Shown: piece by piece, positions 1 through 8,027 of the stretch
Numbering within the stretch: position 1 is the first letter of the stretch
How the letters are laid out: each line of letters opens with the position of its first letter
Made by a program: the position numbers and the translations under genes
The notes under the pieces: generated by a model
Seen by the model: only the letters and a program-made list of their open reading frames with translations
Told to the model about the DNA's origin: nothing
The model's database searches: none
NCBI GenBank assembly: GCA_020697025.1
Contig: JAJFBO010000004.1
Span: forward strand, 1 to 14,425
DNA from: Burkholderiales bacterium
GTDB lineage: Bacteria > Pseudomonadota > Gammaproteobacteria > Burkholderiales > UBA11063
Direction: 5' to 3'
DNA: 14,425 nt

Positions 1-310
1 ACTGAATTTGGGAATCAGCTTCTGCAGATTTAGTAAATTTTGCCGTAGCCCGCACAGTAAGATTATGTGTACATTCACTTACTATTAAATCTAATTTTGG
101 ATTATTTTGAATTTGAGCGGTTATCTTACCTTTTAACTTTAAATTTGCAGTTAATAATACATTTGCAACTAATAATTCACCAAGCAGCTGCTGTAATCCT
201 TCAGGATACTCACGCTGACTCATTATAGTATGCCATACATCATCTAAAACCACAAAAGCGCCACGAAGAGGTAACTTATCAAAAATAAATTTCTGGATAT
301 AACTTTTCAT
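1..310 (-). CDS. hslO: Hsp33 redox-regulated chaperone (N-terminal part, cut by window edge)
   Basis: Hsp33 is a cytoplasmic holdase chaperone that is switched on by oxidation. My translation gives 103 residues from an ATG at 308-310, and the gene continues past base 1. The visible part matches the Hsp33 N-terminal substrate-binding domain: FIFDKLPLRGAFVVLDD near residues 8-24, then EYPEGLQQLLGELLVANVLLTA near 34-55, where family members have a YPxxVxxLLAELLVATxLLTA-like helix, then a beta-rich GKITAQIQ segment. The redox zinc site (CxC...CxxC) lies in the C-terminal part and is outside the window. The start is 3 nt after the yebC stop codon with only a weak GGAT upstream, so it is probably co-transcribed and translationally coupled with yebC. 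Identification rests on remembered family sequence; confidence is high despite the truncation. Confidence 0.9.
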   Translation of the reverse strand, partial: MKSYIQKFIFDKLPLRGAFVVLDDVWHTIMSQREYPEGLQQLLGELLVANVLLTANLKLKGKITAQIQNNPKLDLIVSECTHNLTVRATAKFTKSAEADSQIQ

Positions 311-313
311 TAA

Positions 314-1039
314 CTAAATATCCAATGTTACTGTTGTATATACATCCTGCACATCATCGAGTTCGTCAAAAGCATCGAGTAAGCGTTGCATTTTTAGGGC
401 ATCTTCACCAGTTAACTCTGTTTCACTCTCAGCTTTCATTATTATTTCTGCTATTTCAGATTTGAAACCTTTAGCTTCCAGGCCGTTTTTTATTTCAATA
501 AACTCGTGTGTAGGCTGGGTGATAACTTCCAATGAACCATCATTATTATTAATAACATCATCAGCACCTAATTCTAAGGCAGCCTCCATAAGCGCATCTT
601 CATTTACACCCGGTGCAAATATTAGCTGGCCGCAATGTTTAAATCCAAAAGCAACACAACCATCAGTTCCCAGATTGCCACCATACTTATTAAAAGCATG
701 CCGTACTTCAGCAACGGTCCTGACTTTATTATCGGTAAGGCAATCTACTATGACTCCGGCACCACCAATACCGTAACCTTCAAAACGTAATTCTTCATAG
801 TTTACGCCTTCTAGTTCTCCTGTACCACGTTTAATTGCCCGGTCAACATTATCTTTGGGTACATTATTTTCCCGGGCCTTTTCTATTGCTAAACGCAGAC
901 GTGGATTTGAAGCCGGATCGCCACCCATTTTGGCAGCAATCGTAACTTCTTTGATTAATCGGGTAGTTATTTTACTTTTTTTTGCATCAGCAGCAGCTTT
1001 GCGATGCTTGATATTTGCCCATTTACTATGACCTGCCAT
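314..1039 (-). CDS. yebC: YebC/PmpR family protein (TACO1 family)
   Basis: This is a 241-residue cytoplasmic protein of the YebC/TACO1 family, described as DNA-binding regulators and more recently as factors that help ribosomes through difficult proline stretches. The N-terminus [21 protein letters not shown] is the family signature and the length is typical. I chose ATG 1037-1039. An in-frame GTG nine bases upstream (1048) would add MKH, but it falls inside the Shine-Dalgarno sequence AGGTGA, which lies 5 nt before the chosen ATG. The sequence reads like the Neisseria-type betaproteobacterial YebC ([27 protein letters not shown], and a C-terminus ending [14 protein letters not shown]). Its downstream partner is hslO rather than ruvC, the usual neighbour in Escherichia. 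It has its own promoter upstream. I see no sign of damage. Confidence 0.96.
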   Translation of the reverse strand: MAGHSKWANIKHRKAAADAKKSKITTRLIKEVTIAAKMGGDPASNPRLRLAIEKARENNVPKDNVDRAIKRGTGELEGVNYEELRFEGYGIGGAGVIVDCLTDNKVRTVAEVRHAFNKYGGNLGTDGCVAFGFKHCGQLIFAPGVNEDALMEAALELGADDVINNNDGSLEVITQPTHEFIEIKNGLEAKGFKSEIAEIIMKAESETELTGEDALKMQRLLDAFDELDDVQDVYTTVTLDI

Positions 1040-1069
1040 ATGCTTCACCTGAAAATTAATTTAGTAATT

Positions 1070-1078
1070 ATTATACCA
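1070..1078 (-). promoter_or_regulatory. Extended -10 promoter of yebC-hslO
   Basis: On the minus strand the bases read TGGTATAAT, a perfect -10 hexamer with the TG extension. It would start transcription near 1063, giving a leader of about 24 nt. No good -35 box lies 16-18 nt upstream, as is usual for extended -10 promoters. The call comes from consensus matching only. Confidence 0.6.
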
Positions 1079-1252
1079 TTTTATGCTTGCAGCCGTTGTC
1101 TTATTAGTGTTTTGTCGATAAAATTGCTTAGATAAAAACCATTGTTTTTCTGATAAATTAAAAATTAGTTTTAAAAGCTGCATTAACCAAATTTTTAAAC
1201 ATAAAGCAAGAACTTTCTTAAATTATACCTCAAAAACTTAAAAATTAGAATA

Positions 1253-1280
1253 CGGAATTTCAGTAAGGTCGACTATTCCG
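1253..1280 (-). terminator. Weak terminator candidate after the alpha/beta hydrolase
   Basis: CGGAAT (1253-1258) and ATTCCG (1275-1280) can pair as a 6-bp stem with a 16-nt loop, 16 nt beyond the hydrolase stop codon. On the minus strand it is followed by TATTCTAATTTTT. The long loop and the interrupted T run make this weak. The rest of the 1079-1296 spacer shows no gene. Confidence 0.3.
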
Positions 1281-1296
1281 GGATTAATCATATCTA

Positions 1297-2088
1297 TTAA
1301 TTAAGCAAAAAATTATCTATTGTTTTTACAAATAACAAAGGAATCTCAATAATTGGCATATGCGAACCCGGTAAAATAACTAACTGTGCATTTGGTATAT
1401 TATCAGCCATAATTTGTGACTGATTAAGCGGCGTGAGTAAATCATGAGAACCGCCAATTATTAAGGTAAGGTGCCGGATTTTATGCAAGTAGCCTTGTGA
1501 ATTAAACTTAGCTAATGCATTTAACTGGCGTAAATAACCATCAGCTTGTTGAGGAAAGGGATAAGTGCGTATTAATTCGCCTAATTTTTCCAGATTATTA
1601 TCATAACGTAAATAATCATCTGAATATATCCAGGGTGCAATTGATTGGGTCGGTAAACTAATATCAGTAGTAAACTTGCGCAATTTACCAGCGAATTCTA
1701 AAGCAGCCAGACTCACAGTTGCAACCTGTACTAAAGAATTAGAAATAATTAACTTATCTACCACCTCAGGATAACGACAGGCAATATCTTGTGCGATAGC
1801 TCCACCCAAAGAATGACCTAAAATACTAACTTTTTCATAACCTAATTTCTTAATTAAGCATACTGTATCATCTGCCATATCATTAATAGTATAAGTGGCG
1901 TCTACATAATCAGTTCGACCAGCATCACGATTATCAAATATTATAACCCGGAAATTTTGACTAAGTTTGTCTAAAACAGAAGTCCATATCGACAAATCAC
2001 AGCCAAGTCCGGCGATCAAAAGAAGTGGCTCTTTGCTGCCAGCTTCTTCATAGTAATAGTTTATTTCATTAACTTTTATTTTTGGCAT
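1297..2088 (-). CDS. Alpha/beta hydrolase (serine hydrolase)
   Basis: This 263-residue protein has the alpha/beta hydrolase fold, in the general group of esterases, lactonases and peroxidase-like hydrolases such as BioH and PcaD. The nucleophile elbow is GHSLGG with Ser93. The other probable triad residues are Asp216 in GGSHDLLTP and His243 in LPGSHMP. The oxyanion region is around residues 26-31 (AGLGCD), and IIFDNRDAGRTD at 49-60 is the conserved strand-turn of the family. There is no signal peptide, so it should be cytoplasmic. The length is normal and the triad intact. The start lies 8 nt after the stop of the exported cyclophilin gene, so the two are probably co-transcribed. The substrate cannot be read from the sequence. 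Confidence 0.88.
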   Translation of the reverse strand: MPKIKVNEINYYYEEAGSKEPLLLIAGLGCDLSIWTSVLDKLSQNFRVIIFDNRDAGRTDYVDATYTINDMADDTVCLIKKLGYEKVSILGHSLGGAIAQDIACRYPEVVDKLIISNSLVQVATVSLAALEFAGKLRKFTTDISLPTQSIAPWIYSDDYLRYDNNLEKLGELIRTYPFPQQADGYLRQLNALAKFNSQGYLHKIRHLTLIIGGSHDLLTPLNQSQIMADNIPNAQLVILPGSHMPIIEIPLLFVKTIDNFLLN

Positions 2089-2096
2089 ACTAAATT

Positions 2097-2717
2097 CTAT
2101 TTACATTTTAACATTTTGACAGAATTTACTATAACTGGTGTTACTGGTACATTTTCATAAATGCCCGAAGTCCTACTTGGTACTAAAGCTATTTTGTCTA
2201 CCACATCCTGGCCTTTTATCACTTTGCCAAATACTGCGTAGCCTGGATTAGACGGTGAATTATTTAAAGGGATATTATTATTAACATTTATAAAAAATTG
2301 TGCTGTAGCTGAATCTGGATCATTAGTCCTGGCCATGGCAATAGTATATTTATCATTAGTTAGACCATTACTTGCTTCATTTTTAATTGGTGCTTTTGTT
2401 GCAGCCTCTTTTAAGTCTTTATCAAAACCACCGCCTTGAATCATAAAACCAGGAATCACCCGATGAAAAATTTTGTTATCATAAAATTTGCTGTTTACAT
2501 AACCAATAAAATTAGTTACACTAATTGGGGCTTTTATTTTATTTAACTCTACATCTATTATGCCCATACTGGTATTTAATTCAGCCACAGGACTATCGGT
2601 GCATGCTGACTGGGACTTGGCAATAGGTTTAGACTTCGTTACTGGCACTTCTGTAGCACCAGCTATTGCATAGACATTTAAAGCTACTAAACCAGCTGCA
2701 ATTAAAACTTTATTCAT
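2097..2717 (-). CDS. ppiA: Exported peptidyl-prolyl cis-trans isomerase, cyclophilin PpiA type
   Basis: This cyclophilin of 206 residues catalyses cis-trans isomerisation of X-Pro bonds, and is probably periplasmic. The N-terminus (MNKVLIAAGLVALNVYAIAGA) is a signal peptide with cleavage plausibly after residue 19-21. A low-complexity linker follows to about residue 40, then the cyclophilin domain from about 45 to 203. The active-site stretch is FHRVIPGFMIQGGGF at 84-98 (Arg86, Phe91, Met92 and Gln94 correspond to the catalytic and binding residues of the family). IKNEASNGL, TIAMAR and SATAQFFINV follow as in E. coli PpiA. AGGA lies 8 nt before the ATG. Cys39, just before the domain, and Cys205, next to last, could form a disulfide that staples the ends together; that is inference. 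The symbol is given at family level. Confidence 0.93.
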   Translation of the reverse strand: MNKVLIAAGLVALNVYAIAGATEVPVTKSKPIAKSQSACTDSPVAELNTSMGIIDVELNKIKAPISVTNFIGYVNSKFYDNKIFHRVIPGFMIQGGGFDKDLKEAATKAPIKNEASNGLTNDKYTIAMARTNDPDSATAQFFINVNNNIPLNNSPSNPGYAVFGKVIKGQDVVDKIALVPSRTSGIYENVPVTPVIVNSVKMLKCK

Positions 2718-2754
2718 TATGTATTTCCTATTAAAAACTATTTGTAATATATTG

Positions 2755-3846
2755 TTATTTATAAAAATTAATTAATTTTTGTTGTTCCTGTTCCCAATTA
2801 AAATGCTCAAGTACCGCATTTCTTCCATTTATACCCATTCTCCTGGCTTTATCTTCATCATTAAACAGTTTGAATACAGCATCAGCAATTTGCTGGGGGT
2901 TTTTGGGGTCAACTAATATTCCGCACTCGTATTTTGCCACAATCTCCTGCCATAATGTAAAATTTGAGGCAATTACAGGAATACCCGCTAACATATATTC
3001 AAACATTTTAATCGGCAAAGATTCAATATAACTTGGGGTTGGCAATAATGTTACCAGGCCTATTTTTACTTTTTGCAACAAGGCAGTTATTTCTGTACGA
3101 TTTAATACCCCCAGATAATTAATATATTTGCCGCCATTACCTGCTTTTAATTCAGTTAAGCTAATATCACCACTAAAAATACCTGCTAACTCAAGTGACA
3201 TATGGCTAATTTCGCATGCTGCAATTATTGCTTCAATTCCGCGCGTTTTGGAAATACTCCCGATATAACACATAGTATTTTCCCTATTTTGCCAGGTAGT
3301 ATAAGCTGCATCTAATTCAGCTAATACAGGATAATTACATAAAGTTATAGTATTTGGGTTGTAATTTTTAAACCGTCTGGCAATTATTGGAGTTGCTGCA
3401 ATTATACCGTAAAAACTTTTAGTGCACTTTTTTTCTAAATAGGCTACACCTTTAGAAACCAGCGGTCTTATAATTTTAGGTAGCCAATACTTATTTAATA
3501 CTTGCTTAGGCAGATCTTCATGCACATCATAAACTACTTTAAATCCTAATTTTGCTAATTTACAGCCAGCTAACATTAGTTCGGGATCATGAAAATGTAC
3601 GACTTCTGGCTGTAAGTCTATAACTTTATTATAAATATCTTTGGGTGTTTGTAGAATTCTTTTTTTACGTGTTGCTTGTTTACCCACACTATAAATATGC
3701 ACACCATTTTGGATATCATCTGGCAGATTATCAGCAACAATTAATATTACATTATGATTAGCCTTGGCTAGAGTGATACATTCTTTAACAAAAATACGAA
3801 TATCATCACGTTTATGTGCTGATGTTATATGACAAATTTTAGTCAT
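2755..3846 (-). CDS. GT4-family glycosyltransferase
   Basis: This is a retaining GT-B glycosyltransferase of family GT4, 363 residues from the chosen start, cytoplasmic or peripheral on the inner membrane. The N-terminal Rossmann half holds KICHITSAHKRDD, then VVHFHDPELMLAG and VVYDVHEDLPKQ near 82-115. The C-terminal half begins near CYIGSISKTRGIE (about 193) and carries the nucleotide-sugar-binding EX7E motif ESLPIKMFE (Glu275 and Glu283), followed by YMLAGIPVIAS. I chose ATG 3844-3846 because AGGA sits 6 nt upstream. An in-frame ATG at 3867 adds seven residues but has no ribosome binding site. The gene stops 37 nt before the exported cyclophilin gene and may share its transcript. Sugar donor and acceptor are unknown; surface polysaccharide or glycolipid synthesis is the likely setting. 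Confidence 0.9.
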   Translation of the reverse strand: MTKICHITSAHKRDDIRIFVKECITLAKANHNVILIVADNLPDDIQNGVHIYSVGKQATRKKRILQTPKDIYNKVIDLQPEVVHFHDPELMLAGCKLAKLGFKVVYDVHEDLPKQVLNKYWLPKIIRPLVSKGVAYLEKKCTKSFYGIIAATPIIARRFKNYNPNTITLCNYPVLAELDAAYTTWQNRENTMCYIGSISKTRGIEAIIAACEISHMSLELAGIFSGDISLTELKAGNGGKYINYLGVLNRTEITALLQKVKIGLVTLLPTPSYIESLPIKMFEYMLAGIPVIASNFTLWQEIVAKYECGILVDPKNPQQIADAVFKLFNDEDKARRMGINGRNAVLEHFNWEQEQQKLINFYK

Positions 3847-3925
3847 GAGTAGTCCTGATATTTTCATTTATTTATTTTACTTAGGAGTTACTTTACCAAA
3901 TTTTAGCCTGTTACTGAAAGTTTTC

Positions 3926-3934
3926 GTTATATCA
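3926..3934 (-). promoter_or_regulatory. Possible extended -10 promoter for the glycosyltransferase gene
   Basis: The minus strand reads TGATATAAC: five of six -10 bases plus a TG extension, giving a leader of about 73 nt to the chosen start. No convincing -35 box is present. It shares the divergent spacer with the promoter of the flavin oxidoreductase gene. Confidence 0.38.
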
Positions 3935-3962
3935 AATCTTACAGTTAGTCCCTATTTAAGTT

Positions 3963-3968
3963 TATAAT
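3963..3968 (+). promoter_or_regulatory. -10 box for the flavin oxidoreductase gene
   Basis: A perfect TATAAT lies 52 nt before the ATG. The -35 region around 3939-3945 (TTACAGT) is poor, so this may be a regulated promoter or the wrong hexamer. Old Yellow Enzyme genes are often controlled by a repressor responding to electrophiles; I see no clear operator palindrome here. Confidence 0.45.
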
Positions 3969-4020
3969 ACCTAAATAAGTAATTGATTTTTTACTTAAAT
4001 TTTTTATATCGGAATCAACT

Positions 4021-5091
4021 ATGTCAGTCTTATTTTCATCACTCAAGGTCGGCGGCCTGACTTTACCAAACCGGATTATTATGGCACCACTTACCCGCTG
4101 CCGTTCCAGCGATGGCCGGGTACCAAATGCGATGATGGCCGAATACTATGCACAACGTTCCGGTGCCGGCTTAATTATTAGTGAAGCAACTTCTGTATCG
4201 CCTATGGGAGTTGGTTACCCCAGAACTCCTGGTATTTGGTCAGATGAGCAGATAGATGGGTGGAAATTAGTTACTGATGCTGTACATAAAGCCGATGGTA
4301 AAATGTTTTTACAGCTATGGCATGTCGGACGGATATCAGATCCTTTTTACTTAGATGGTAAATTACCAATTGCACCAAGTGCTATTGCTTCAGAAGGACA
4401 TGTTAGTTTATTGCGCCCGGTAAAACAATTTGTTACACCCCGATCAATTGAATTATCTGAAATTCCCGGAATAATTGAAGAATTTAGAATAGGAGCACTA
4501 AATGCTAAAAAAGCTGGATTTGATGGCGTTGAGATACATGGCGCCAATGGTTACTTACTCGATCAGTTCTTACAAGATATATCAAATAAACGTACTGATG
4601 AATATGGCGGCGTAATAGAAAACCGGGCCCGTTTAATGCTTGAAATAACCGATGCGGTTATTTCAGTCTGGAGCCCTGGGAGAGTAGGCATGCATCTTGC
4701 CCCACAATGCGACTCCTATTCTATGGGTGACTCAGATCCGCTAGCAACTTTTAGTTATGTTGCCAAAGAATTGGGCAAACGCAAAATTGCATTTATATGT
4801 GCCAGAGAAAAGCAAGATGAAAATAGTATCGGTAGCAAATTAAAGGAAGCCTTTGGCGGGGTATATATTATTAATCAAAACCTGACCCAGGAAGATGCCA
4901 CCCGGATTATAGATAGTGGTAATGCAGATGCAGCAGCATGGGGTCAGTTATTTATTGCCAACCCGGATCTGCCAGAGCGCTTTCGTCAAAAAACAGAACT
5001 AAATAAACCTGATCCGCAAACGTTTTATGCCGAAGGTGCGCATGGATATACGGATTATAAAATGATGGATTTTTTACCGCAGAGCAACTAA
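4021..5091 (+). CDS. Old Yellow Enzyme-family NAD(P)H:flavin oxidoreductase (NemA-like alkene reductase)
   Basis: This 356-residue FMN-dependent TIM-barrel enzyme reduces activated C=C bonds, nitro compounds or other electrophiles with NAD(P)H. The FMN and active-site features are all present: MAPLTRCR at 21-28 (Thr25 next to the flavin), LQLWHVGR at 97-104 (Trp100, equivalent to OYE1 Trp116), and HGANGYLLDQF at 173-183 (the His173/Asn176 pair that binds the substrate oxygen, and Tyr178 as the probable proton donor). NKRTDEYGG and ENRARLMLEI follow as in the family. GGAA lies 6 nt before the ATG. The gene is alone on this strand between two minus-strand groups, which suggests an independently regulated detoxification gene. 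The physiological substrate is unknown, so I leave the symbol blank. Confidence 0.94.
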   Translation: MSVLFSSLKVGGLTLPNRIIMAPLTRCRSSDGRVPNAMMAEYYAQRSGAGLIISEATSVSPMGVGYPRTPGIWSDEQIDGWKLVTDAVHKADGKMFLQLWHVGRISDPFYLDGKLPIAPSAIASEGHVSLLRPVKQFVTPRSIELSEIPGIIEEFRIGALNAKKAGFDGVEIHGANGYLLDQFLQDISNKRTDEYGGVIENRARLMLEITDAVISVWSPGRVGMHLAPQCDSYSMGDSDPLATFSYVAKELGKRKIAFICAREKQDENSIGSKLKEAFGGVYIINQNLTQEDATRIIDSGNADAAAWGQLFIANPDLPERFRQKTELNKPDPQTFYAEGAHGYTDYKMMDFLPQSN

Positions 5092-5204
5092 ATTTTTATG
5101 GAAAAACATTTGACAGGATTAAGGCCTCTGAAAATAAAACCAAAAAGGAATAAATATTGGATACTTTGCTAAAACCACTGTTTTATTAGTAATAGTTATG
5201 TATG

Positions 5205-6467
5205 TCAAATACATAAAAAAATTTGGGCAAGATAACTATAGTCATGATTATTTATTACATACTTATGACCATTTTGCCCTAGTTTTTTTAATGCTTCAGG
5301 TGGCATAATTGCAATTTGTTTTACCGCCTGGGCTATAGCATTTATATCTTCGGCTGGGATACTAATTCCACAATTAGCCTCATGTACTAAATCATTCCCT
5401 GCAGTTACTGAATGAATAATTGGCTTTGCTGCTAGCATATAATCAAATAATTTATTAGGACATATACCAAAACGATAAATTGGCAGCTTGTGCCAGCCAA
5501 TATATAGTGCATCCATTTTACTTAAAAAGTCCGGCACTTCTGATTTTTTTATCGCAGGCATAAAGAAAGTATTCTCTATATTTTCATCTTTTAAGCGTTT
5601 AATTAAATTATTTTTGCATGCTCCCTCTCCTACTAAAACAAAGGCAACACTAAGCTCTGACATTATGCTAATTTGTCCTGCGGCACTTATTAGATAATCT
5701 AGCGCATTTGATTCGCCCATTCCACCCATATAACCAATTAAAAACTTATATTTTAGTTTAATTTGCGTTATTTGCTCTATATGCGATGATGGAAGAGTAG
5801 CTATATTATTCATGTGATCCGACACACTTATTCCATTAGAAATGTAAACAAATTTATCTGGGTGCATACCATGCTTTTGCATGTAATCTTTGGCTTTAGG
5901 CAATAAGCTTACAACTTTATCGGCATATTTATAGCCAAAATCTTCTGATCTTTGCATCAGATAAATAAATGGATGATATTTGGACATACTTCCTAACTCT
6001 ATTGGCGTTAAAGGCCATAAATCGTGCACTTCATACACAAATTTTGCCCCTGTTTTTAGGGCTATTTTATAAGCAATTCTGGTATCAAAGGGATAGGTTG
6101 AAGAAGCAATAACCAAATCTGGTTTATAAAATTTATAATTATCTACTTTTTTATTTGGTTGTATAAAATATGGGATAAGCTTTTTTACTCTATGTAAAAA
6201 AGTAAATATGTTTATTACCCGTTTTATTCCGTTTTCTGGATATGGCGGAGTTTTACACCATATATAATCAATGCCATCAATTTGTTCATGCAGATATTTT
6301 TTCTTATCAGGAATTGATATATTTTGAGTACGAATATGTGAATAGTTGCTGGCAATAATTGTAACTTGATGCCCAAGACGTACCCACTCCCGTGATAAAT
6401 AGTATGGGCGATATTCCATACCATGGGCCAGCGATCCGGCATAGTGATTGATATAAAGAATGTTCAT
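5205..6467 (-). CDS. WbuB-like GT4 glycosyltransferase
   Basis: This 420-residue GT-B enzyme resembles the WbuB/WcaI-like branch of GT4, which acts in O-antigen and capsule synthesis. The N-terminus MNILYINHYAGS followed by GMEYRPYYLSREWVRLGH is characteristic. Other marks are FVYEVHDLWPLTPIELG at 143-159, the glycine-rich GYMGGMGESN at 245-254 that opens the second Rossmann domain, and FGICPNKLFDYMLAAKPII at 333-351, the branch's form of the donor-binding EX7E region (the second acid is Asp). No membrane segments are evident. The start is 12 nt after the stop of the DUF2130 gene, with AGGG 9 nt upstream, so the two are probably co-transcribed. It may transfer an amino-sugar to a lipid-linked acceptor, but this is inferred from family resemblance only. 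Confidence 0.9.
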   Translation of the reverse strand: MNILYINHYAGSLAHGMEYRPYYLSREWVRLGHQVTIIASNYSHIRTQNISIPDKKKYLHEQIDGIDYIWCKTPPYPENGIKRVINIFTFLHRVKKLIPYFIQPNKKVDNYKFYKPDLVIASSTYPFDTRIAYKIALKTGAKFVYEVHDLWPLTPIELGSMSKYHPFIYLMQRSEDFGYKYADKVVSLLPKAKDYMQKHGMHPDKFVYISNGISVSDHMNNIATLPSSHIEQITQIKLKYKFLIGYMGGMGESNALDYLISAAGQISIMSELSVAFVLVGEGACKNNLIKRLKDENIENTFFMPAIKKSEVPDFLSKMDALYIGWHKLPIYRFGICPNKLFDYMLAAKPIIHSVTAGNDLVHEANCGISIPAEDINAIAQAVKQIAIMPPEALKKLGQNGHKYVINNHDYSYLAQIFLCI

Positions 6468-6479
6468 CAGAATTAACCC

Positions 6480-7736
6480 TTACTCTTCTGGTAAATCATT
6501 AGAATATGGCAGGTCCAAAGTTTTAATACTTCCAACTGCATTACCTGCAATTCCCTTGACAGCGCCATACATATTAGTCGTGTTTTCAATGACTTTCTCA
6601 ATTTGCTTCTCACGCTGTTTCCACATCCTGGCCATGGCACGCTTTTCAGCATTTAAATCTACCTGTAACTGGGTAAAACCCTCAACAATAGCTTCTACCT
6701 GCATTCTAAATTCATTGCTGGTTAAAAATCCATAGAGTAGCTCCATCTTATCTGACTTGTTTTCCTGTGAACGCATGGCAAGATGGATTTTAATAACCTG
6801 TTCCCGTAAAACCGCCACTAAACCTTTAAATTCTTCATAACTACAAATCCAGATTCCCTCAACTAATAGCAGGCGGTCTGCCCCTTTAGGATATACATCA
6901 GTAATTAATACCCCTATATCTGCACCTTTATCCCGCATGTCAGCTTTAAATTTTTCTATCCACTGATTAGAAAAATCTTTAGTACGTTTACTCTCATAAT
7001 AAATCCTGCCACAATTTTGTATTTCACGGGTGTGCACTATTTGCATACAATCAGCGCCCCTCTGCCCTTTTTTTACTTCTTCAATACAATCAAAAGGAAA
7101 CTTTTCTGCAAGCCATTGTTCTATAGCTAATTCTTGTACTTCACCTTGTAATTGCATCGAGACTTGCTCTGCTTTACGTTGGGCAACTTGCAACTGATTG
7201 CGAAGTATATTTAGCTGCTCTTCTTTTTCACGCATTTTCATATCACTGGCATTAGTCACCTGCTTTTGTATTTTTTCCCGCTCCAGACGTAACTGTTGGT
7301 TGAAATCCAGCTCTGCCTGAGCTTTTATATTTGACTCAAGTTCATCTTTTTCACGTTTTAACTGTTGAATTTCTGCTTTTGATTTATTTAATTCCTGGAC
7401 TTGCCATGATTTTTGCTTAAGCTCGCTTTGTAACGTCTTAACCATCTCAGACTGCTCATAACTAATTTGCTCACGAAGCCTGGCTTCCAACTTAATTTTT
7501 TCAGAACTCAACTGCTCACGGGTTGCTTTTTCGACTTGTTCATTCATCAGTGCCTGCTGTTTAGCTAACTCCATCCTTGCTTGTTCGACTTTAGCAAGTT
7601 CAGAGGCATACTTATGTTTTTCTTTTATAAGTTCAGCAGAATATTTTTGCCTAATCTGATCTTCTAATTCATGGGAAAGGAGTTCATTAACATTAATTTG
7701 AGTATGGCACTGCGGGCAACTTATTTTATTATTCAT
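6480..7736 (-). CDS. DUF2130 protein: Cx2C N-terminus, long coiled coil, PD-(D/E)xK-like C-terminal domain
   Basis: This 418-residue protein of unknown function belongs to the DUF2130 family. The N-terminus has CPQCH at 7-11, half of a zinc ribbon-like site. Residues about 20-200 are almost entirely charged helix and should form a long coiled coil. The conserved domain runs from about 200 to 395: EVQELAIEQWLAEKFP, then GQRGADCMQIV, then IYYESKRTKDFSNQWIEKFK, then GADIGVLITDVYP. The order of an acidic helix (Glu202), Asp229, and Glu248-x-Lys250 in a strand, followed by a helix, is the pattern of PD-(D/E)xK nucleases. I infer possible DNA binding or cleavage; no activity is shown. The start is supported by GAGA 5 nt before the ATG and by an extended -10 promoter upstream. 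It leads a two-gene unit with the WbuB-like glycosyltransferase. Confidence 0.87.
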   Translation of the reverse strand: MNNKISCPQCHTQINVNELLSHELEDQIRQKYSAELIKEKHKYASELAKVEQARMELAKQQALMNEQVEKATREQLSSEKIKLEARLREQISYEQSEMVKTLQSELKQKSWQVQELNKSKAEIQQLKREKDELESNIKAQAELDFNQQLRLEREKIQKQVTNASDMKMREKEEQLNILRNQLQVAQRKAEQVSMQLQGEVQELAIEQWLAEKFPFDCIEEVKKGQRGADCMQIVHTREIQNCGRIYYESKRTKDFSNQWIEKFKADMRDKGADIGVLITDVYPKGADRLLLVEGIWICSYEEFKGLVAVLREQVIKIHLAMRSQENKSDKMELLYGFLTSNEFRMQVEAIVEGFTQLQVDLNAEKRAMARMWKQREKQIEKVIENTTNMYGAVKGIAGNAVGSIKTLDLPYSNDLPEE

Positions 7737-7789
7737 ATCTATCTCACTTCGCTTCTAATATTCATCTATTGTTAATCAACAGGTACAAT

Positions 7790-7798
7790 ATTATATCA
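7790..7798 (-). promoter_or_regulatory. Extended -10 promoter of the DUF2130 gene
   Basis: The minus strand reads TGATATAAT, a perfect -10 hexamer with a TG extension, 53 nt before the ATG. The -35 region (TAAACC) is poor. Confidence 0.55.
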
Positions 7799-8018
7799 TT
7801 TAGAGTATATTTGGTTTACATAACCCCAAAATACTTGTAGTACTAGTGTTTTTGGCATATTCATTACTTGTTTTGTAACTTACCTGGTACCTGAAAAAGT
7901 TCTTCTCAAAATAGTAATAACAGGTTAATCCATTAAAAAGCATTTTATCCAAATAATTTTTCTGGCTCATTAAATTGTATATTTTACCAGTAATGGAAAT
8001 ACATGCTACATTAAAGTA

Positions 8019-8027
8019 TGGTAAAAT
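8019..8027 (+). promoter_or_regulatory. Extended -10 promoter of the antiporter gene
   Basis: TGGTAAAAT is a five-of-six -10 hexamer with a TG extension, 49 nt before the ATG. There is no good -35 match. The ribosome binding site is also weak (GGAA 10 nt before the ATG), so expression may be modest. Confidence 0.45.

Noticed and set aside
462..776. Plus-strand open frame of 104 codons over yebC
   Set aside because: It is antisense to a clearly conserved gene and shows no family features; the same applies to the other antisense frames near 4347, 5488, 6460, 9777 and 10991, and to the shifted same-strand frame at 6224-6442.
1037..1048. GTG at 1048 as the yebC start
   Set aside because: It overlaps the AGGTGA ribosome binding site and adds MKH before the universal family start MAGHSKW.
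2327..2340. 14-base word TCCTGGCCATGGCA shared with 6626-6639
   Set aside because: Both copies lie in coding sequence for Ala-Met-Ala-Arg in the exported cyclophilin and DUF2130 proteins; a chance codon match is sufficient.
5196..5216. TTATGTAT-GTCAA-ATACATAA hairpin as a terminator between the convergent genes
   Set aside because: The stem has only one G-C pair and is followed by A rather than T on the plus strand; on the minus strand it overlaps the stop codon and lacks a T run.
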